A DNA stretch of 64,000 bases from Brachynemurus nebulosus (lineage: Eukaryota; Arthropoda; Insecta; Neuroptera; Myrmeleontidae), in contig JAPWDM010000001.1 of NCBI GenBank assembly GCA_035578155.1, positions 5,460,172 to 5,524,171 on the forward strand, read 5' to 3'. Position numbers and translations under genes: made by a program. Within the stretch, counting starts at the first letter, position 1, and each line of letters opens with the position of its first letter. The notes beneath the pieces were generated by a model. The model did no database searches. It worked only from the letters and a program-made list of their open reading frames with translations, and was not told the origin of the DNA. Shown here one piece after another: positions 23,719 through 35,119 of this stretch.

Positions 23719-24830
23719 AGCGTAAAGTTATTTGGCATCCCAGACAAAATATTCTTAAGCGCCTCCCTTAACTTAGGAAACACTCATCTAGACTTATTTA
23801 TTTACAATAAATGATGTATTTATTAATAAGTATATTGCACATTTCAAAAAATTCATTACTAAAATCACAAAAAAAAATTTGGGGGAACAGGTCTACCCAC
23901 ACTGTCAACTTCCCATTGAGTGTCCTTAAGGCTTAAAGACTAGAGACTACTATACATAAATAATTCTTTTTTCATTTTAAGGGGCTCCTCCCCCCCCCTG
24001 AACCCTGGACAGGAGCTTTGCCTTTTGCGCCCCACTTGGGGGCTTCGCGGCCTGTATCTCGTGGGGGGACTCAACCCCTCATTTAACAAATGATATCATC
24101 ATTTATTCTCGAGTTATGCGAGACGATAAATATTTCACAAAAAGTTTTTAATTTTGTTTTTTCTTTTTTTTTTTTTTTTTTTTTTATTATAAGAAACAAA
24201 CCACTAATCCGAATTTGCTGAAAACTGAAAACTTCCGGCCTTCATTTTTTAATTTCGCATCTAATTAATATCATCATTTGGATTCGGACACTAGATTCGG
24301 ATTCTAGTGACCTTGAAACGTTGAGATGTGTCCAAATTAGCGATTCGTAAAATCGGACTCATTACAATAACTTCCAATGGGGAGTTAATAACAATATAAA
24401 AAATAGCAAAAAAAAATTAAAGATTACGTTTTCCGTTTCGTAGCACTAAGCTTAGAAAATGTCAGATTTTAATTAATTTTAATTTAGAAAAGCTCCTCTC
24501 TCCAGTTTGTTACGCCATTTATTATTGGCCGACCAATATTACGTAAAAAGTTTCAGATAAAAATTGTAGATAATAATCATTTTATATACAGAAAGAGACT
24601 TTTTGCCAGACTTACGATTACGCACATAATTAGGTAAGTATTTTCAACGTTCAGTTCAAGATGTCGGTCAACCTATAGCCTACTCAGTTATAGAACATAT
24701 ACATTACTCAATTTTACGCTCATGATAGGTCATCCTACAATTATACTTGCAAAATTTGTAACTTTTACGTCCCCAGATGTTGGCGTTCCTCGGTTTCTGG
24801 TGGTCACCTATATGGTTACACCGGCCCTGT
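23719..24830. mobile_element. Possible hAT-derived composite region (weak)
   Basis: CAGGGCCAGCGTAAAG at 23719 and, reverse-complemented, CAGGGCCGGTGTAACC ending at 24830 resemble hAT termini, but no TSD is visible and they may belong to different elements. In between, GC-rich words ('ggggctcctcccccc', 'gcgccccacttgggggctt' near 23982-24045) look like a different old repeat. Confidence 0.3.
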
Positions 24831-25585
24831 AATATTCATTTTTAATTAGTCTTTATCAAAATCTTAATAATTCATATTTTTTTGACGTAAATATTATGTC
24901 TTTTTTTTTTGAAAAAATACTGTGAGATGTATCACGAAATAGGGAAGATTTTAAAATGTTGTGAAACATAAACCGTCCATAATACAATTGAATTTCGTAG
25001 GTATGGTCCATTTCACTTAATTTAACCATGCTTGATCACTTATGAATTTAAATAATTTCCGTTTTCTTGGCTTTATGTCTTTCATTATTGCACTTACGTA
25101 AATTTTAAAATTACAGTTTGTTTTTAGAAACGAATAGAAGATTGATTTGTTTTGAATATAAGAACTATTTAGTTTTATAACTTTGATTCATGATCAATTG
25201 TATCTGAAATAGGGTATATATAGATGTGTCGGCTAATGTAAGAGTGGACGCACCCATTAACAAATTTTTACTGACCATCTCCCATTTTTAAAGGGTGAAA
25301 TTAGTCCCTAAAGTTGGACGTTAAATTTATTATTTACAAATATGGAATACCAGAAAATAACGCTCAAGTCTATTAATATTATAATTATTGTTAAAATATT
25401 CCCGAAACTATGAATTATCCATTTCTGTGCGTTAAACCGACTCGACAAGCGGAGCGGGAGAGAAAATTATGTTATTTTAATGGAGTAAATCTTCTTATAT
25501 AGCTTAAATGTTTTGCTGAATCAAATTTTTACGATCATAATTGAAGAAACCCTATTTTCATCTAGATTTAGAGGTTCAAATTATA
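24831..25585. other. AT-rich DNA with one dispersed repeat
   Basis: 25318-25390 matches 7015-7085 in inverse orientation, and 25405-25450 resembles 25930-25975. Nothing else is recognised. Confidence 0.5.
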
Positions 25586-25589
25586 TTAA

Positions 25590-25876
25590 CCCTTTGCACT
25601 CGATAGGCGCCGCCACGGCGACACAATAAATACCCTTTGCACTCGAAAGGCACCTCTCAGGTGCCATCCTATTCTTTACTTCAAATATCACACTAAGGAA
25701 AATTATAAAATTTAATATTAAAATATAATGTTTGTAATATGCAACTAAAAATTAAATATGTAAGTAAACTACTTTTGTTTAAAATACTTATCTTTGATGT
25801 ATTACAATTTTTTATTAAAACTACTGTCGAGCAGCTGAGTATCCATACTACTAAGAAATGGTTCGAGTGCAAAGGG
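25590..25876. mobile_element. piggyBac-like MITE (287 bp), TTAA-flanked
   Basis: The left end CCCTTTGCACTCGA and the right end TCGAGTGCAAAGGG are exact inverted repeats of 14 bp, flanked by TTAA at 25586-25589 and 25877-25880. CCCTTTGCACTCG is a terminus I associate with piggyBac-type elements and TTAA is their invariant target. A second left-end copy, CCCTTTGCACTCGAAAGGCA, lies at 25633, so the left end is partly duplicated. Short palindromes follow each copy (GGCACCTCTCAGGTGCC). No transposase. Confidence 0.88.
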
Positions 25877-25880
25877 TTAA

Positions 25881-26740
25881 AGTATATGTCCGAAAAAATA
25901 ATAGAAAAAAGCTCAAATAGACGGAATATTACTCTTTGAGAGAACTGTCCATTCCTGTGAATTAAGCCAGAATCGGCTAAAATCAATTTTTACTTTACAA
26001 ATACCACTTTATTTTAAATTTTTAAAATTTCTGTAACACGTTTACAAAGCCAAAGTATTTACAAAATAAACCTTAAAATATTTAAATGATAAGATCATTT
26101 TTTGATAAAAAACCACCTTCCAAAAATCTTACTATTTAAGCCAAGCTTCCCCGTAAGTAATTATATAAACTTTGACCTTTTCGAGCTTTAATATACGTAT
26201 ATATGTATATATTTTAATAAACTAATAAAAATAATCAAGTTCCGCGCAGTTCTCAGTTTTCGGATCTGTTCTTTACTAAAATAGTTTGAACCAGGTTATT
26301 TACAGTATCTAATAATATCTTTACTAATAAAAAAAAATCAACTAAAAAGTACTGAGCTTTTATATATATTTTTTTTTAATTCTAAATATTTTGTTCTACA
26401 CATTGAATGGAATTATATCAACCTTCCTGTTTTGCAAGCCGGTAGCAATCGATGACATAACTGGTTTTCCCAATTACTGTATTTCTTGAATTGATATTAT
26501 GAATCTGTAAATGAATTCTATATACAAAACAATTTAACCCTTCAGCATTCCTATTTAGTTAAGAATATACACAAAAAGGTTCGGATGCTACGCGACTAAA
26601 AAGTATTTCTTAACTAAATTGAATTTATAAAAAGAAATGATTCTAAAATAAATTGTGAGTGAAATTCTCGTAGCAAAGTTTCCGCTAAGGAGCCAAAAAC
26701 TTCTAAGTTACTTCTTAATTTAAATTTTAAAAATTCTTTT
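25881..26740. other. AT-rich DNA, nothing recognised
   Basis: No supported feature beyond the weak repeat similarity at 25930-26010. Confidence 0.55.
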
Positions 26741-26751
26741 TTTATTTATAG

Positions 26752-26895
26752 TATATTCCATAGCGAGGCCCGTAAGTGTTATTTTTGTGGTCTCGGATGC
26801 AATCTGAGGCTGAAAGTCGAGGATTCTTAAGCATCCATAGCCACTAACTTACGCGGGCGAATAAGCGGGAAGCTATTTCTTACGTTTCTAGGAAG
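26752..26895 (+). other. Splice-bounded 144-nt segment, exon-like (weak)
   Basis: Preceded by a pyrimidine-rich tract ending TTTATTTATAG and followed by GTAAGT, both good splice signals. The segment is less AT-rich than its flanks. One frame is open for 25 codons, with a CYFCGLGC cysteine cluster, before a TAA, so it could only be a last coding or untranslated exon. It may instead be a repeat fragment. No family is recognised. Confidence 0.18.
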
Positions 26896-27139
26896 GTAAG
26901 TAATTTTTTATGACCTGTTACATTTTGTAATTATAATAACCAGAAAATAGAATGTAAATTGTTGCTTACGCAAATTACCTGCTCTATAAGCGCCAACTTA
27001 CGATTCAAGATATTGAAAAAATTTTAAGAGCTTATCAAAACGAAAAAATGTATTTATACCTATTATTTGTCAAACTCGAATGATGGGATTGTAAATAGAT
27101 AAATTAATTCACCTTTTAGATGAAAATCTTACAGATGGG

Positions 27140-27565
27140 ACTTCTTCTTGGGTCCTTTTAGCGAATTTTCGAATCGAAAAACCAGCTATTACGACCACTA
27201 TCATGACGCGACTTATATATGTATCCGAACAATAACTCTCGAACGAAATGTCCTACTCTTACAAAATTTGGTGAAAATGTTGAAAGTCCCAAACCGTTGG
27301 ACAAGTTCGTTAGCCAGACACGTCCGATGCCCGGAACGTGGCTTTTGGAGCATTTTTCGTGAAAAAAGTTAGTTTCTTACCAAAATTTCCCCTTATTCAA
27401 AAATTGTTGTGAAATTTTTTTTAAACCATTGTGGAAAGGAGAAAACATCACATAAAAAAGGTCTTTAAACTATTATTCTATGTCAACTAGTTTCCAAGAA
27501 AAACTAATTTTTATAAACGGAAATTCGCTATGTTATGCAGGAAGCTGCGACAGGGGTATTTTAAA
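27140..27565 (+). mobile_element. 'CTGCGACAGGGG' MITE, copy 1 (right part)
   Basis: Shares ordered blocks with copies at 31080, 55399 and 55880: 'AACAATAACTCTCGAACGAAATG', 'AAATTTGGTGAAAATGTTGA', 'CGTCCGATGCCCGGAACGTGG', then 'GAAATTCGCTATGTTATGCA' and the terminus 'GCTGCGACAGGGGTATTTT'. The left terminus is missing or beyond recognition. Reading frames here belong to the repeat and are not genes. Confidence 0.75.
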
Positions 27566-27842
27566 AAATCGCACGCACAAAGCCTATTTAAAATCAGGAC
27601 ACATCGTCTCTTAGCTTACAATTTTTCTAACTTAATATTAACATTAAATATGTGTAAGAAATAACATTAAATGTGTATTAAAATAGTGGTAGCGCCGAAC
27701 AATGATGTTTTCAGCCTCGCTGAAAGTAAAAATCGGCGCATATTTATATTTACAATCTCCACAGCCAATCCAAGAGTCCAATGTAAAAAATAAAGTTCTT
27801 TTCTCCTCAATGAAAGTTTCCGAAAATATATAGAAGTAATTT

Positions 27843-28197
27843 CCGGACCTAGAGTTATTAGGAGTGGGGGCAAATTTTCCTGTTGGCGCCCTCCGCGGCA
27901 AAAAAAATTTTCCCTAAAAAAGGAAGTGATGACCAAAAAAAAAAACTGGCCCCTATCAAAAATGAGCACTGTTGACTTTTTTTTTGCTCATCACTGAAAG
28001 AACAAATTCACGTAGGCCGTATCACAAACGGGCACTATTGACCTTTCTTTTTTTGGTCATCACTTCCTTTTCCAGAGGAAAAATTTTTAAATATCACTGC
28101 ACCAAAAATATTTTAAACATTTTCACCGTTTTGGCGCCCCTAAAAGCTTGCGGGGGGCACATGCCTACTGCTGCCCCTGGCTTAGACTCTAAATCTG
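27843..28197. mobile_element. hAT-like non-autonomous element with internal inverted repeat
   Basis: The left side 'GGACCTAGAGTTATTAGG' and the right side (reverse-complemented) 'CAGATTTAGAGTCTAAGCC' flank GC-rich subterminal blocks ('GGCGCCCTCCGCGGC', 'GGCGCCCCTAAAAGC'). Inside, 'GGAAGTGATGACCAAAAAA' at 27922 is inverted at 28048-28072. It resembles the 10802 / 61843 family in layout. No clear TSD, so the ends are approximate. Confidence 0.5.
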
Positions 28198-28686
28198 TTA
28201 AAACACATTAGCTTAATTTTACAACATAAGTAAAAAAGTAATTTCATTAGCCACATTAAAATCAAACAAGATATTTTTAGATTGTTCTTGATTGATTTAT
28301 TTATTGGCTGATAATTTTTTGGATTTTAATTAATCGGTGAAAAATCGGTCATTTGAGTCGCTCCGTGGGAACTTCGTTCTCTACCCACACTCCATTCCAA
28401 TAAAGATTATCATCTTTTACATTGATTTAAACAGCAGATAGCTTGTTTATACCGAAAGTGAGGGTTTGGATCAGGTTCCAGTCCAAATATTCCTCGAAAC
28501 CGTTTTTGTCATTGTTTATATCATATTTTTTAAAGAAATTAAACTTCAGCTATTGAAAATTTAATTTTTTAGGGTTTCACACCTTCAAAGAAAAAAGCAA
28601 ACTCTTGTAGGAATATGTACTCTTGTATCCGTCTGTCACAGATAAATTTTTTCTAAAACTATGTAATTTAGAGAAATCTGACACAT
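28198..28686. other. AT-rich DNA, nothing recognised
   Basis: No supported feature. Confidence 0.55.
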
Positions 28687-28969
28687 CGTCGGGGATAGTG
28701 CAAATCCGCGTATATACCATAGGTAAAGAGTGCGTATCTACATTAGACCTGACCACATACGCGGGATCGCCACTTAACGGCAATAGATCTGCGGTACTGA
28801 TATTGGGCGATTTCTTGCTCTCCGTTAGTCGAACAAAGTATCTATCAAAGAGGTAGCTGCTAATCAGGTTCCTGCGTTCACTGCCTACGAATTTTTCAAT
28901 TGGCTACATTTGTCAGATACGCGGAATTATCCAATACTATAGTTACGCGTATTTGCACTATCCCCGACG
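28687..28969. mobile_element. Foldback MITE with 'CGTCGGGGATAGTGC' termini (283 bp)
   Basis: Both ends read CGTCGGGGATAGTGCAAAT then (C/A)CGCGTA, an inverted repeat of about 26 bp with one mismatch. The interior carries further inverted words ('TGCGTATCTACATT' and 'CGCGTATCTGACAAATGTAG' from the other strand). No TSD is evident, so the class is open. Overlapping short ORFs are by-products of the repeat. Confidence 0.75.
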
Positions 28970-29068
28970 TTATGTCGTCAGTCAACGATTAGAAAAAGAA
29001 TTTAGATTGAAATTAGAATTAAATTACTCCTGAAAAAAAGCTTTTCTTGACATATTTATCGTCTAAGT

Positions 29069-29232
29069 CAGCGGTTTTCAAACTGAGGCCCGTAGTCCCC
29101 TCTAGGGAGCGCTACAGCCTATAAGCAATGCCACGCCGTAGGCATGTTTTTTTTAAAAGGATCCTCGAGTTATCGAATAATTTTTAAAGGGACCACCACG
29201 CAGGAAATTTTTAAAAAGTTTAAAAACCGTTG
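29069..29232. mobile_element. hAT-type MITE (164 bp)
   Basis: The left end is CAGCGGTTTTCAAACT and the right end reverse-complemented is CAACGGTTTTTAAACTT. The flanks read GTCTAAGT (29061-29068) and TCTAAGGT (29233-29240), an 8-bp duplication blurred by a one-base slip. Layout and ends fit hAT. Confidence 0.78.
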
Positions 29233-29240
29233 TCTAAGGT

Positions 29241-31075
29241 CCTCACTAGTTTCTGGACTTAAATGGACAATATGGTTAACCGACAATATTATAAATGTAT
29301 CAAAAAGCCCCAAGTTAAAAAAGGAAACATTTATGATTCGTTATTCTAACAAAGTGCTACATTAACTATTTTAAATGAATGGTAAACAGCACTTTGGTTG
29401 AAAGTATAACATTGTCGAAAACAGCATAATTTTTTTCGCTAGCAAAAAACATTGTTAACGAACTCCTTACCCCTTTCGCAATTATAGTTTGGTTCCACGC
29501 TAACGTTATCTATGCATTATGTTATTTGAAAAAGAGCACTGCGTCGAATTTAACAAATATACATATACAAGATACATACATACATCCATACATACAGTAT
29601 ACACATTTATACCCATCTCACTCGTTTAGTTATGACTGTATTGTTTTCACTCGCACACTGCACGTGTCATATGAGGCAATCAATGTACTTACGTCAGACA
29701 TTCATTCGACCAATCACGTTCGAGATCCATTCAGAAAGCTCAGTCGCTGTTGCCATATCGACACAATTTTAGATATACCGCGAATATATAACATTTTGTT
29801 GAAGATTCATCTTGTTTCGAAATCAGTAAGCAGTAGTACCGCGAAATATGCCTATGTAGACACACGGATCCACTGTAGAAAAGCATGAAAACTAACCATC
29901 GCCACTTATTAACTCGCCACGTACTGAATGAATTTGAATGTTTACACATTAAAAAAAAAATTGGCATCTGTTTTAATGTGTTTTGATTTAATTCTTTTAT
30001 TATTATTTTACTTTTTTTGCCAATAACAAAACAACCAAAAAAGTTCAAAAAACTTTTAAAACTTCATTATTTTTTTAAATTTTTTTCCTTCTTTTATTTC
30101 GAATAAAAATAAAACGTGTGTAAATTGTGTAAAACAAAGTAAAAGTTTAAATTCTTTGGTAAGTTTAAATAGCACTTTATTCCAAAAAAAAAAAAATTTT
30201 ATTAATTTCTTATTACGATTACTTCGTGTTGTTTATAGCAAAATAATTTCAAAAATGTTTCCAGCATGAAATTTTCAAAAGTTTTCCATCTACAGCTGAT
30301 GCGTAGGTGTTTAGCGTACTACAAATTCTAGTTTCCGTGTCAGTTAAAACGCCTACTCAAATTTCTCAATATAGGTCGTTTAACCGAGAAAACCATGTGT
30401 TGTTAGGTGCAAAATAAAAATAAACAAAATAAAAGAAATTTCTAAATTTAAAAAAAAAAAAAAGTTTAATTATATTAAGAAATAAATATGTAATTAAATA
30501 TGGAAATAAATAAAAAAAGAACCAAAATGAAAAATTGGCAAAAAAATAAGTTAATTAATTGAAGCATTTAAGCATAAAAAAATGCGTATTTTTTTTTTGA
30601 GACATCATTTTTTTTATGTTTATGTGGGTGGTGTATTATTTGAAAGTAGAAACAATTAAATAAATTAAACATTGCGTAATGTTAAAAGGAAATCAATCAA
30701 AAAATGTATTAAACAAAAGTTAAGAGAGGACATTTTCAACATTAAAAATATTTTCGTTAAAAGCATTTGATATATTCATTTTGAAAAGGTTAAAGTTCAA
30801 GGAGAATTTTAGTAGAATTACTGTACGTGTATATACACTATATATACATATACACTCTGCCTATTATTCTCTGCGACCGTTTTCTCTTCTATACATAATA
30901 TGTATATTTATTTATTTAATATTACATGAAATTGATAAAACGAAACATAGGTACAATAGGTATAAAATTAATAAAAATTATCGGTAAGTATTATTTTTCC
31001 TCATAATTTTAATATTTTTATGATAAAAATTATCTAATACTAGAAGTAAATTGCACATAGATCGAATGAAAACAA
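29241..31075. other. AT-rich DNA; one less AT-rich island at 29620-29900
   Basis: The island has CCAAT, an initiator-like TCAGTCGC and several CG dinucleotides, so it might be promoter-like, but no downstream coding exon supports this. The 120-codon ORF across it has no recognisable content. The rest holds nothing. Confidence 0.4.
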
Positions 31076-31079
31076 ATGC

Positions 31080-31365
31080 CCCTGCCACAGCGTCCTGCAT
31101 AACATAGGGAATTTCTAGTTACAAAAATTAGTTTTTCTCGAAACTCTACTCACATAGAATAATAATATTAAAAAGTAACTTATGAGACTTTTTTGGCTCT
31201 TTGTCATGATCAGTGATACAAAGATATAAAAAATCTGAGGTTCCTGGCATTGGACGTTTCTAACTAACGAACGCATCCAATAGTTTAGGATTTCCAAAAC
31301 TTGCACCAAATTTTGTAAAAATAGGATGTTTCGTTCGAGAATTATCGTGCGGACACACACATACA
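31080..31365 (-). mobile_element. 'CTGCGACAGGGG' MITE, copy 2
   Basis: Reverse-complemented, it runs from 'GTCCGCACGATAATTCTCGA' through 'TACAAAATTTGGTGCAAG' and 'CCAATGCCAGGAACC' to 'CTATGTTATGCAGGACGCTG' and 'GGCAGGGGCAT'. The internal boundary abuts the CA microsatellite, and sequence just beyond that tract (31490-31540) resembles sequence past the microsatellite in copy 4. Confidence 0.72.
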
Positions 31366-31366
31366 C

Positions 31367-31370
<4 letters not shown>

Positions 31371-31444
<74 letters not shown>
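31371..31444. repeat. (AC)37 microsatellite
   Basis: Seventy-four bases of AC, abutting the MITE copy at 31080-31365. Predicted proteins of CVCVCV here are artefacts. Confidence 0.97.
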
Positions 31445-31447
<3 letters not shown>

Positions 31448-31449
31448 TA

Positions 31450-32170
31450 TATATAAAGTTTAATAAATGTCATTTTCCGCTTCTAACAACCTAAAAAAAA
31501 TTTCTATTCTAGTCCCGGCCTCAAGTCGCACCATAAAATTCACTAAAAAAGCCAGTGTTACTCGTATATTTAACTTTTTCTGTTTCATAGAAAATATTTT
31601 AAGGTCGTTCTATTGGGATATGTAAGTATTCAAAGTTGTGTATTAATATTACTAACATCAGTATTAGAGTCGTTCTTTCTTTCCATTCTAACAGGAACTG
31701 AACAGCCTTAATACCAATAGACTAGCTAATACGAATACACGCATAGTATATCTGCATTGGTGAATTGGGAACTTGACAGATTCTTTTTATCAACATTACT
31801 TACATAAAAGTGCTTAATTTTTTTGTACAAATATTAAATATAAATAAATCCAGTTATAACGTAATTCAAATGAAGCAGCAAATTTCGACGCATACTTTTA
31901 CATAAATTTTCTCTGTTCGCATACAGTAACAATATTTTTCATGAAAACGAGTTTTAGTCAGCACATTTTGAATAATATGTACACAAAATTTCTTTAGGAA
32001 AACTATTTCCCCGATAGAATTACATTGAAAGTAAATTCTAGTCGTTTTTATTTTAAACCCCCCGTTGCATGAATTTTGTACACGTATATGCTGAATAATT
32101 GGGGGCAAAGGTATATCCATGTTATTCGTGAATTCAATATTCCCCTTAAGTCTACAATATAATTTTCAGT
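31450..32170. other. AT-rich DNA, nothing recognised
   Basis: No supported feature apart from the repeat similarity at 31490-31540. Confidence 0.5.
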
Positions 32171-32178
32171 GCTCTTAA

Positions 32179-32863
32179 GAGGGGAGGGTCCTCCAGACAA
32201 CAGGTTTTCTAATAATTTTTTCTTAGAAACTGGATACATTTGTTGTATCAAATGAAGTTATATAGTATAGTACGTCTTATGGTGTATTCACTCATAAATT
32301 TTTATGCAAAATAAAGACAAAATGGCGGCGCTACAGCTGTTCCAAGTTGACTCTTTTAATTTGTGCCGTGGATTGCCCAGCCTCTTGTAATCAACTGAAA
32401 TCAATCGGACAAAAAAATTTTATTAAAATACGTCATTACGCTTTGCATATACCTATTTCTGATGAGAAATTTTTTTCCACAATTTAAAATCAAAAAAAAA
32501 AAATTTTCACATTTTGTTTTTATAAACAAATTGTTATAAACAATATTTATAGTAATAATTTATGCAAAATTTTAGGTATATGCAAAGGCCAATATCTTAA
32601 AGAATATCTGTACAAAATTTCAAGTTAATACCTTAATAACTTTTTAAGTTATGTTCCACGGCGCGGAAAAAAACCTAATTTGAGAAAAACGCTCTTAAAA
32701 AGTTTTCGTTCTTGAAAAGTAGAGTTAAAAGCAGTTTATCGTTATCTAAGATAATCGTTCTGTTGGGATTAAAACATTAGAAATATATTCCTTAAAGTTG
32801 AAATGAACTTTTAAAGCAAAACAAAAAATTAAAAATTTACAAGTTCTGGAGGACCCTCCCCCC
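32179..32863. mobile_element. TTAA-flanked MITE (685 bp)
   Basis: The left end GAGGGGAGGGTCCTCCAGA and the right end (reverse-complemented) GGGGGGAGGGTCCTCCAGA are inverted repeats flanked by TTAA at 32175-32178 and 32864-32867. The interior is AT-rich with a 'GGCGGCGCTACAGCTG' patch near 32325 resembling the element at 22086-22473. No transposase. Confidence 0.75.
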
Positions 32864-32935
32864 TTAAGTCATTCAACTTATGGGACAATCAAAACGAAAT
32901 GCCCACTCGGCAACGAGATGCGATAGAGCAGAGGT

Positions 32936-33100
32936 TGCCAATCTTTTTTTTAGATTATGGCCCATGTATTAGAACAAAAAACATACTCGATTTCCGGTTT
33001 CGAAACCCATGATATGACATAAAATAGTTTTCTTACTTTTTTATAGTCATAGCCCACTTTTTCAAATAGAGATTCGATGGCGTTTCACTGAAGTAACAAG
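32936..33100 (+). mobile_element. Possible hAT left end (weak)
   Basis: CAGAGGTTGCCAATCTTTTT at about 32931 looks like a hAT terminus followed by 'ATGGCCCATGTATT', but no partner end or TSD was found. Confidence 0.3.
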
Positions 33101-33848
33101 GACAACTCTTATTTATTTTTTTTTAAAGTTACTAACAAAATCGCTGTATTGTTCAAAAGTTGATAAATATTATTAATTTTCCGATATTTAGGTACCAAAT
33201 TTGGTGACCAAGACTGGTCGTAACCTTAAATCGCCACGTTCCGCTAATGACATCTGTTTCTTTTCTTTGTTAATAAATTGCTGACTATGCTAAGCCTGTA
33301 TGCTACACTGCGCATGTTTCGTTCATGTATACTAGTTAAAAATTTATTAGGAATAAGGTTATAGTACCAATACCTACTTCTAATACGGACTAATATTTCT
33401 CAAAAAATTTTTGGACATATTTCTTGAAACCTACATTCAATAATGGTTCAGGGCAATGGTGGTATAGCTCCTCAACACCTCCGCTTTCTGCCTTCGATCA
33501 AAAAAGCCCCCTTAGATTCCTTCAACTTTTTTTATACGAGCAAATATAACCCCTACCTAATTTGTTAATTTATTTATTGGTGAAATAAATATTTAGGACA
33601 TCTATGTACTTGTAAAGTAATATCAACAAAAGTTCAATTAAACTTTCAGTAAGCATATTTTTCGTATTGATTTTTAATTTGTGGATAAAACTGGAATATT
33701 ATCCATAATTAAATTATAACCTATTCATTAATAATCAATTAATTTCAAGAAAGTTTTAATAATTTAAATATTTATAACAGACCGTAGAAATTAGTACAAA
33801 ATTAACTTTTCTGTAAATAATCTGATAATAGTATATTTACGTGATTGA

Positions 33849-33946
33849 GGTTGTAAGATGCATATTACACACGAGCGAAAAAGTTACGCAAGAGCCGCGT
33901 AGCGGCGAGTGCGTAATTGCGCGAGTGTGTAAGATGCCTTACAACC
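33849..33946. repeat. 98-bp imperfect palindrome
   Basis: The left arm GGTTGTAAG..GCAT.TTACACAC is mirrored by the right arm ending 'GTGTGTAAGATGCCTTACAACC', with GC-rich inner arms around 'GCCGCGTAGCGGCG'. It is a hairpin-type MITE or a remnant of one. The ORF crossing it is incidental. Confidence 0.75.
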
Positions 33947-33959
33947 GAGTTACATACTA

Positions 33960-34980
33960 TACTTTATCTACGACTAACATGAAATTCACAATAAGCGATA
34001 AAAAATTGATACAAATAAAATACATTAAATGTAAACATTCAGTTGCTATAGGTAAAGTTTTTGTATACAGATTCTAATTATAATATACAATATAAGAATT
34101 AATAAAAGTGTAGCAACCTGTGGTATTTTACGTATTTAAAAACATAGCCTACCTAGATAGTATTTTGTACAATAAACAAGCAATTTCATGGTAGTCGTAG
34201 ATAAAAGAAATTAATTAAATGTTTGAGGAAGACCCTATACACTGAAACATAGCGGTATTTCTGCCTTTAATATGCGATTTTTTACTGTAACTCCCTATAA
34301 ACTCGATCTAAACGTCTAATACACGTGTCTTACGTGTTTACTACCCCACTAGTCTCCAACAAATTTCTTAACTGGCCATTATCTAATTCAGAAAACCAAC
34401 TAATCTTGGAATCAAACGAAGTATATTTTAAATAATTCACTGTTGAGAGAGTTACTTTGTGAAACTCCATTTTAAATATTGAAAAATATTTAAAGTTCGA
34501 TTACTTTGTCTATTTCACGAATTAAAAGTTATTTTCTCTAGAATGGAATTCGCTAGCCAATATTGTATTTTCCATTTGTTACTGTATTACAAAGTCTATA
34601 TATTTTTCACTTGTTACTGCAACGTTCTTTCCGAGTTACCGAGTGATCACCTTAAATTCCGCAAATAATGTAGAAATACATAAAACTAAATTTTAAATAC
34701 TTGATCCGTTCTTTTTCTCAAAGGGTACTCCTCTTTCTCAGCTTTATGTCCTATTGATTTATTTTTTCTTCAAACGTTAATCTTTTTTCTAGACCTTTAT
34801 TTGTCTTTTTTTAGCAAAATAAATATACATTGCAGTAATAATAGAGTTCATTGTTATTTTTTTGAAAATTCGAATAAAAAACTTTTCTTGTTTATTTACT
34901 TAAGGTTTGAATTGATTTACGAAAAATTATCAATGAAAATACCACTGAACCGAAACGTAATCGTAACCTATTGAAAGTTA
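33960..34980. other. AT-rich DNA, nothing recognised
   Basis: No supported feature. Confidence 0.6.
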
Positions 34981-34984
34981 TTAA

Positions 34985-35115
34985 CGCTGTAAGAAGTCAA
35001 GCGAAATCTGATTAACTGGGACACTATAAGCTGTACCACGTCAGCAATTCCATATAAAGTGTATTAGCTGTCAATACAGTGTATCAGTTAGTCATTTTGT
35101 CATAATTCTTCATCC
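34985..35115 (+). repeat. Dispersed repeat, copy of family at 16371-16515
   Basis: Same orientation and word order as the 16.4-kb copy ('GCTGTACCACGTCAGCA', 'TTCCATATAAAGTGTATTAG'). Confidence 0.55.
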
Positions 35116-35119
35116 GCAT

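Noticed and set aside
29526..29888. 120-codon ORF in a less AT-rich island
   Set aside because: No recognisable family, low-complexity start (TACA repeats) and no splice or promoter context strong enough.
31115..31444. 109-codon frame beginning with a Cys-Val repeat
   Set aside because: It is the translation of the AC microsatellite and the neighbouring MITE.
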